DNA of 9,964 bases, taken from contig JAJYRW010000040.1 of NCBI GenBank assembly GCA_021793895.1, positions 1 through 9,964 of the forward strand, written 5' to 3'. Every line of letters starts with the position of its first letter. Within the stretch, counting starts at the first letter, position 1. The position numbers and the translations under genes are program-made. Below, in pieces: positions 5,938 to 9,964 of the stretch. The notes under the pieces are model-generated. The model searched no databases and was not told where the DNA came from. It saw nothing but the letters and a program-made list of their open reading frames with translations. The DNA is from Actinomycetes bacterium (GTDB lineage Bacteria > Actinomycetota > Actinomycetes > Actinomycetales > JAJYRW01).

Positions 5938-6465
5938 ATGCCGCTTCCAATCATTGTCGCTGGAGCCGAAATTGGGCCGGAGCCGGTTGTGCATCAAATG
6001 GCGCAGGAAAAGGCCATTCTCCCGCTGTTCTACGATCACTATTTGATCGGGATGCTTCCCAGCACGCCGGCTTTGCGTGCCCAGGCCGGCGCCTATTTCG
6101 CTCCGCGCGGAGCAGTCTTGAGCTTGCGCACTGCCGCGTGGGTGTATTTGGGTGGCTTGCCGCCCAAATACGTGTCAGTGATCATGGAACCGGGCACTTC
6201 ACCTGTGGGGCGCAAGTGGGATGTGCGGGCGGTGCGAACAACCATTAGCGCCAGGTCAGTCCACTTCGTTGACGGCGTTGCAGTAACCAGCCCCGAGCAA
6301 ACCGTCGCCGATCTCGCACGTCTGGAGCGCGCCGAAATAGCCGTTCCGGTCATTCAGGAACTGAAAGATTACGGCGTGGATCTCCGAACCTCAATCCGCA
6401 TGGTTCCCGATGCACAGCGCAATGGCCACCATGCTCGCGATCTAATTCAGGCACTAGCTAAGTGA
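5938..6465 (+). CDS. AbiEi/DUF559-type antitoxin-like protein, no toxin partner seen
   Basis: A 175-residue protein resembling the C-terminal part of type IV (AbiEi) antitoxins and the N-terminal part of DUF559 proteins. Visible hallmarks are PRGAVLSLRTAAWVYLGG at 56-73 (the AVLS-x-x-x-AAW block) and VDGVAVTSPEQTVADLARLE at 111-130 (the GV-x-VTSP-x-x-T-x-x-DLAR block), with a basic stretch between. The winged-helix domain usual at the N-terminus of AbiEi is absent; about 50 residues of unclear nature precede the first block. The DUF559/Vsr-like nuclease domain is also absent. In AbiE systems the antitoxin represses its own promoter and counters an AbiEii nucleotidyltransferase; no such toxin is in this window. 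The ATG at 5938 has AGAGG only 1 nt upstream. A GTG at 5989 with GGAG 6 nt upstream is a possible shorter start. The function is unknown; a domesticated regulator is one option. Confidence 0.7.
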   Translation: MPLPIIVAGAEIGPEPVVHQMAQEKAILPLFYDHYLIGMLPSTPALRAQAGAYFAPRGAVLSLRTAAWVYLGGLPPKYVSVIMEPGTSPVGRKWDVRAVRTTISARSVHFVDGVAVTSPEQTVADLARLERAEIAVPVIQELKDYGVDLRTSIRMVPDAQRNGHHARDLIQALAK

Positions 6466-6515
6466 ATTTGCGGGATAAAGCGCCACAGGTTGTGAAGCAG
6501 TTCCGCCAAGAACAT
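6462..6515 (+). other. GTGA-coupled short frame after the AbiEi-like gene, possibly spurious
   Basis: A GTG at 6462 shares bases with the TGA stop of the AbiEi-like gene (GTGA). The frame begins MNLRDKAPQVVKQFRQEH in the 50-nt gap and then continues to 6707 antisense to the 3' end of rel, 81 codons in total. Only the first 18 codons are free of rel. A toxin gene would be expected at exactly this coupled position in an AbiE operon, so it could be a remnant, but no AbiEii motif is visible and the ribosome binding site is weak. I treat it as unproven. No clear terminator separates the converging genes. Confidence 0.15.
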
Positions 6516-8858
6516 CTAGTTGCTGGACGGCATTTCCTCAGTCATATCAGCCTGGTCCCCCGTAATCCGGTTGACGTCGAAGACTCCCTCGACGTTGCGC
6601 ACGGCGGTGTTGATGTGACCCAGGTGCGTGGGGTCGCCCATTTCGAAGACAAACCGCAAAATCGCTACCCGGTCGCGCGTGGTGGTGACGGAGGCGGACA
6701 AAATTGACACGTGATGGTCAGAAAGTACCCGGGTGACGTCCGAAAGCAGACCCGAACGGTCCAGGGCTTCCACCTGTATCTGCACCAGGAAGACGGAATC
6801 TACGGTAGGCGCCCACTCGACGTCCACAATTCTTTCTGGCTGCTGTTCTAACACCTTCATATTCGCGCAGTCGGTGCGATGGACCGAGATGCCGCTTCCG
6901 CGCGTGACGAATCCCGCGATGGGATCACCCGGAACCGGGGTGCAGCACCGCGCGAGTTTGATCCAGACATCATCGACGCCCTTGACCACCACGCCCGGAT
7001 CACCGGTGCGCCCGCGGCGCTGCTCCCCGGGCATTGTCGCTTCGGCCAAGTCCTCTTCGGTGCTGCTCTCGCCACCCAGTGCGGCCACGAGACGCCGCAC
7101 GATGGTGGAGGCTTGAACGTGCCCCTCGCCCACGGCGCCATAGAGTGCGGAGACGTCGGCGTATTTCATGTCGGTCGCCAGGCTTACCAGCGACTCATGG
7201 GTCATTAAGCGCTGGATGGGCAGGTTCTCTTTGCGCATTGCCTTGGCGATGCGATCCTTGCCCCGCTCTATCGCCTCTTCCCGGCGTTCCTTAGAGAACC
7301 AGTGCTTGATCTTGTTGCGGGCTCGCGGGCTGCGCACGAACGTGAGCCAGTCGCGGCTCGGCCCGGCTGATTCGCTCTTCGATGTGAAAATTTCAACGAC
7401 GTCACCGTTTTCGAGCGTCGACTCGAGCGCAACTAGGCGACCATTTACCCGCGCGCCCATAGTGTGATGGCCCACTTCAGTATGAACCGAATACGCGAAG
7501 TCAACCGGGGTGGATCCAGCTGGCAGTGCCATAACGTCGCCCTTGGGCGTGAAGACGTAAACCTCCGCGGAACCAATTTCAAAACGGAGCGAATCAAGGA
7601 ACTCGCTGGGATCAGTGGTTTCCCGCTGCCAGTCCAGCACCTGGCGCAACCAAGCCATCTGGGTTGCGGACTTCTCGGCCGCAGTTTGCTGCTTGCTCTT
7701 ATATTTCCAGTGCGCGGCAACGCCGTATTCGGCGCGGCGGTGCATCTCGTGGGTGCGGATTTGGATCTCAACCGGTTTACCCTGCGGGCCAATAACGGTG
7801 GTGTGCAAAGACTGATACATGTTGAACTTCGGCATCGCGATGTAGTCTTTGAACCGGCCCGGCACCGGAGTCCAGCGCGCGTGAATTGATCCCAGCACCG
7901 CGTAGCAGTCGCGCACCGAGTCCACGAGTACGCGGACCCCCACCAGGTCGTAGATGTCAGCAAAATCGCGCCCGCGCACGATCATTTTTTGGTAAATCGA
8001 GTAGTAGTGCTTGGGTCGGCCCGTGACCTCAGCGCGGATCTTGGAGCGGCGCAGGTCATCAGTTACTTCCTGGCGCACCAGGGTTAAGTATTCTTCCCGC
8101 TCCGGAGCACGCTCGGCAACCAGGCGGACGATTTCGTCATACACCTTGGGGTAGAGCGTCATAAATGAGAGGTCTTCCAACTCCCACTTGATCGTGTTCA
8201 TGCCCAGGCGGTGGGCTAACGGGGCGTAAATTTCGAGTGTTTCGCGGGCTTTGCGCTGCGCGGAACTAACTGGAACGAACTTCCAGGTGCGGGCATTGTG
8301 CAGGCGGTCAGCGAGCTTAATTACCAGCACGCGGATGTCGCGGGCCATTGCGACAACCATTTTGCGAACGGTTTCAGCTTCCGCCGCATCGCCATAAGAC
8401 ACCTTGTCTAACTTGGTGACCCCGTCGACAAGCTTGGCCACCTCTTCGCCGAACTCGGAAGTGAGTTCCTCCAGGGTGTAATCCGTGTCTTCAACGGTGT
8501 CATGCAAAAGCGCGGCTATCAGCACGGCTGGCTGCATACCCAGTTCCGCCAGAATTGTTGCCACCGAAACGGGGTGGGTGATGTAGGGATCACCCGAGCG
8601 ACGCATCTGCCCCTCATGCGCTTCGCGCGCAACCTCATAGGCGCGGTCTACCTGGGTCAAATCCATCCGGGGGTGCGTGGCATGCACTGCCTGATAGAGC
8701 GGCTCTAGGGCGGCGTGGCCCGTCGTGGGCGCGCGACCGAAGCGACCCAGGCGAGCCATGACCGTGCGCGGGGCTGAAGTGGGATTTTGCGCACCGTCGG
8801 CGGGCCGGCTGCCGTTTGTTCCAGCCGGGGCATTTGTCTTTCCTGCCTCGGTGCTCAT
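6516..8858 (-). CDS. rel: Bifunctional (p)ppGpp synthetase/hydrolase, long RelA-SpoT homologue
   Basis: Cytoplasmic, ribosome-associated stringent-response enzyme of 780 residues that makes (p)ppGpp from ATP and GTP/GDP and also hydrolyses it. The hydrolase domain (about 70-215) is intact: GDPYITHP with H95, LLHDTVEDT with H119 and D120, and [10 protein letters not shown] with D184 and N188. The synthetase domain (about 265-385) has IYDLVGVRV (302-310), RFKD at 335-338 and EIQIRT at 364-369. RFKD, rather than the EXDD of monofunctional RelA, marks a bifunctional enzyme. The TGS domain is at about 431-493 ([22 protein letters not shown]). The zinc-finger domain carries C638, C639, H660 and C664. 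The ACT domain is about 690-765. The first ~48 residues are low-complexity, as in other actinobacteria. The ATG at 8858 is preceded by an in-frame TAA. It converges with the AbiEi-like gene (50-nt gap) and follows apt. Confidence 0.97.
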   Translation of the reverse strand: MSTEAGKTNAPAGTNGSRPADGAQNPTSAPRTVMARLGRFGRAPTTGHAALEPLYQAVHATHPRMDLTQVDRAYEVAREAHEGQMRRSGDPYITHPVSVATILAELGMQPAVLIAALLHDTVEDTDYTLEELTSEFGEEVAKLVDGVTKLDKVSYGDAAEAETVRKMVVAMARDIRVLVIKLADRLHNARTWKFVPVSSAQRKARETLEIYAPLAHRLGMNTIKWELEDLSFMTLYPKVYDEIVRLVAERAPEREEYLTLVRQEVTDDLRRSKIRAEVTGRPKHYYSIYQKMIVRGRDFADIYDLVGVRVLVDSVRDCYAVLGSIHARWTPVPGRFKDYIAMPKFNMYQSLHTTVIGPQGKPVEIQIRTHEMHRRAEYGVAAHWKYKSKQQTAAEKSATQMAWLRQVLDWQRETTDPSEFLDSLRFEIGSAEVYVFTPKGDVMALPAGSTPVDFAYSVHTEVGHHTMGARVNGRLVALESTLENGDVVEIFTSKSESAGPSRDWLTFVRSPRARNKIKHWFSKERREEAIERGKDRIAKAMRKENLPIQRLMTHESLVSLATDMKYADVSALYGAVGEGHVQASTIVRRLVAALGGESSTEEDLAEATMPGEQRRGRTGDPGVVVKGVDDVWIKLARCCTPVPGDPIAGFVTRGSGISVHRTDCANMKVLEQQPERIVDVEWAPTVDSVFLVQIQVEALDRSGLLSDVTRVLSDHHVSILSASVTTTRDRVAILRFVFEMGDPTHLGHINTAVRNVEGVFDVNRITGDQADMTEEMPSSN

Positions 8859-8864
8859 TGTCCT

Positions 8865-8898
8865 AGTTTAATAGCTGCCTTTGCGCTTGTAAGGTCAA
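8865..8898 (-). promoter_or_regulatory. Candidate rel promoter, leaderless or nearly so
   Basis: On the minus strand TTGACC (plus 8893-8898) is followed after 19 nt by TATTAA (8868-8873). The overlapping hexamer TAAACT (8865-8870) lies exactly 6 nt before the ATG, matching the TANNNT position of leaderless transcripts. Any start from these elements falls within a few bases of the ATG. An AGGA only 2 nt before the ATG is too close to serve as a normal ribosome binding site. This would give rel its own promoter inside the secF-apt-rel series. Confidence 0.5.
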
Positions 8899-8904
8899 GG
8901 GTGA

Positions 8905-8935
8905 TCTGGCCGTGTCGGCGGGCGCGCCGGCCAGA
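8905..8935. repeat. Perfect 8-bp inverted repeat upstream of the rel promoter
   Basis: TCTGGCCG (8905-8912) and CGGCCAGA (8928-8935) are perfect inverted copies separated by 15 GC-rich nt that include the palindrome GGCGCGCC (8921-8928). The dyad ends 6 nt upstream of the rel -35 hexamer. In RNA it would be a stable hairpin after apt, but no T-run follows, so it could be a non-canonical apt terminator or an operator for rel. Confidence 0.6.
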
Positions 8936-9008
8936 GCAGGACTACGTCCCGGCTAAAGCGGGACTATACGCGGCCAGTGCGCGATTACACCCAGCCCGTG
9001 CGCGATTA
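8936..9008. repeat. Degenerate 21-22 bp tandem repeat directly after apt
   Basis: Four units begin at 8936, 8958, 8979 and 9000 with GCAGGACTA, GCGGGACTA, GCGCGATTA and GCGCGATTA (periods 22, 21 and 21). The 11-mer GTGCGCGATTA is exact at 8977-8987 and 8998-9008. The unit nearest apt contains the apt stop codon (TAA on the minus strand). A partial older unit may extend left to about 8917. Within it GTCCCG (8946-8951) and CGGGAC (8959-8964) form a 6-bp hairpin. Confidence 0.65.
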
Positions 9009-9560
9009 GTCGTCGATAATGAGCGAGACCAAGTCGTAGTCGTCCAGCTTTTTGCGTCCGCTCAGCGCCGCGATTTCAAGCATCATGGCTACCGTTATAA
9101 CCTCGGCGCGCAATCCGGTTAGTAAATCGCATGTCGCTCGCGCGGTACCGCCCGTGGCCAGAACATCGTCTACAACCAGTACCCGATCTCCCGCTTTTAC
9201 CGCATCAGAATGAATCTCAATAGTTTCAGATCCGTACTCTAAGTCGTAGCTGCGACTAATGGTCTGATGCGGAAGCTTGCCTGCTTTGCGTACGGGGACA
9301 AAACCTGCTCCCAAGGCCCGCGCCACCGGGGATCCGACGATGAAACCGCGCGCTTCAATACCAACTACCACATCAACTGGCTCGCGGGCAGCAGCCGATA
9401 ATTGTTCAATAACCGCGTTGAAGGCCCTTGCATCAGCCAGTGCGGGGGTGATGTCTTTAAACACCACGCCCGGTTGCGGATAATCAGGAATTTGGCGAAT
9501 TCGATCAATGATGAGTTGGACGGCGGATGGATCGATGCGCGAGTCGCTCGTGGGAATCAT
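9006..9560 (-). CDS. apt: Adenine phosphoribosyltransferase
   Basis: Cytoplasmic purine-salvage enzyme that joins adenine and PRPP to give AMP and pyrophosphate; 184 residues, normal for the family. Visible parts are IPDYPQPGVVFKDITP (24-39), the GIEARGFI block (67-74), the flexible-loop motif YDLEYG (105-110), and the PRPP-binding motif RVLVVDDVLATGGTA (126-140) with the acidic pair D131-D132. The ATG at 9560 overlaps the secF stop as ATGA, so apt is probably translated by reinitiation after secF; GAAGAA about 10 nt upstream is a weak ribosome binding site. In M. tuberculosis a lipoprotein gene (Rv2585c) lies between apt and secF; here there is none. The stop codon lies in the first unit of a tandem repeat. 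Confidence 0.97.
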   Translation of the reverse strand: MIPTSDSRIDPSAVQLIIDRIRQIPDYPQPGVVFKDITPALADARAFNAVIEQLSAAAREPVDVVVGIEARGFIVGSPVARALGAGFVPVRKAGKLPHQTISRSYDLEYGSETIEIHSDAVKAGDRVLVVDDVLATGGTARATCDLLTGLRAEVITVAMMLEIAALSGRKKLDDYDLVSLIIDD

Positions 9561-9964
9561 CGGCGCCGATTCTTCGACTTACCACGCTTGCGGCGCGGCT
9601 GAGCTGCGACACCGCGATGACTGCCCGGGACGACTGCACTTGCGGTGCTCAAATCGCCACCTTCGCCCTCAACCAGAACCACTGAGTCCATATCAGTGCC
9701 CGCCTCCCGTAGCTCTTCGACGCGCTTGGTGTGGGCGGCAGTGGCAGCTTTGCGATTGTGCAGGTCCACCTCGATCGGGGTTGCGATAAACACCGAGGAG
9801 AATGTGCCCAGGATCGTGCCGACGAAAAGTGCCAGTGAAATATCGCGTAGAGTTCCCGCACCCAAGACAAAAGATCCGATAAACAGAATCGATCCGATGG
9901 GTAGGAGGGCCACCACCGCGGTGTTAACCGAGCGCACGACCGTCTGATTAACGGCGAAGATCGG
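9557..9964 (-). CDS. secF: Protein-export membrane protein SecF, C-terminal 135 residues; 5' end beyond right edge
   Basis: SecF works with SecD as the proton-driven RND-type partner of the SecYEG translocase. The frame is open to the right edge and reads PIFAVNQTVVRSVNTAVVAL, then LPIGSILFIGSFVLGAGTLRD, which is the conserved VNQT-x-x-RSxNT and GAGTL-x-D region of SecF. Two membrane segments follow (about residues 15-34 and 40-62 of the fragment), the second ending in SSVFIATP. The last ~70 residues are a charged cytoplasmic tail ending KRGKSKNRRR. A GTG inside (9937) could be mistaken for a start, but the codons upstream are clearly SecF. The TGA overlaps the apt ATG (ATGA). secD would be expected just outside the window to the right. 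Confidence 0.95.
   Translation of the reverse strand, partial: PIFAVNQTVVRSVNTAVVALLPIGSILFIGSFVLGAGTLRDISLALFVGTILGTFSSVFIATPIEVDLHNRKAATAAHTKRVEELREAGTDMDSVVLVEGEGGDLSTASAVVPGSHRGVAAQPRRKRGKSKNRRR

Noticed and set aside
7464..7889. 141-codon frame on the plus strand inside rel
   Set aside because: It is antisense to the synthetase domain of rel, shows no family features, and is explained by GC-rich codon bias of the real gene.
9557..9937. Stand-alone 126-residue gene starting at GTG 9937
   Set aside because: The codons upstream to the window edge continue the conserved SecF sequence, so the GTG is an internal valine.

Overview
The window is chromosomal core sequence from a fairly GC-rich actinobacterium. 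Gene content and order (aspS, hisS, metallo-beta-lactamase-fold hydrolase, membrane cyclophilin, DUF349 protein, bifunctional rel, apt, secF) match the conserved actinobacterial neighbourhood known from Mycobacterium tuberculosis (hisS, Rv2581c, ppiB, relA, apt, secF). The HisRS start (MARPTALSGF) and the DUF349 protein next to the cyclophilin look more like Actinomycetaceae, Bifidobacteriaceae or Micrococcales than mycobacteria. The family assignment is an inference. No mobile element, phage gene, CRISPR array, tRNA or rRNA was seen.

Layout. On the minus strand at the left lie aspS (its 3' part runs off the left edge), hisS, and a glyoxalase II-like hydrolase. Positions 3259-3416 are a divergent intergenic region. 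To its right, on the plus strand, are a membrane-anchored extracytoplasmic cyclophilin and a DUF349 protein joined by a GTGA stop/start overlap, then a spacer with a perfect DnaA-box 9-mer and a candidate promoter, then a small AbiEi/DUF559-type protein. That plus-strand block converges on rel (minus). Right of rel, on the minus strand, apt overlaps the 3' end of secF, which runs off the right edge.

Functionally this is a translation, stringent-response, purine-salvage and secretion cluster. AspRS and HisRS charge tRNA. Rel makes and degrades (p)ppGpp when charging fails. Apt salvages adenine. SecF is part of the translocase. The cyclophilin probably acts outside the membrane. The DUF349 protein and the AbiEi-like protein have no assignable function.

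The least ordinary parts are small: the solitary AbiEi-like protein between DUF349 and rel with a GTGA-coupled short frame behind it, the spacer around 5878-5937, a degenerate 21-22 bp tandem repeat directly after apt, a perfect 8-bp dyad upstream of the rel promoter, and near-leaderless start architecture at rel and possibly at the hydrolase. I did not find a clear new multi-gene system.
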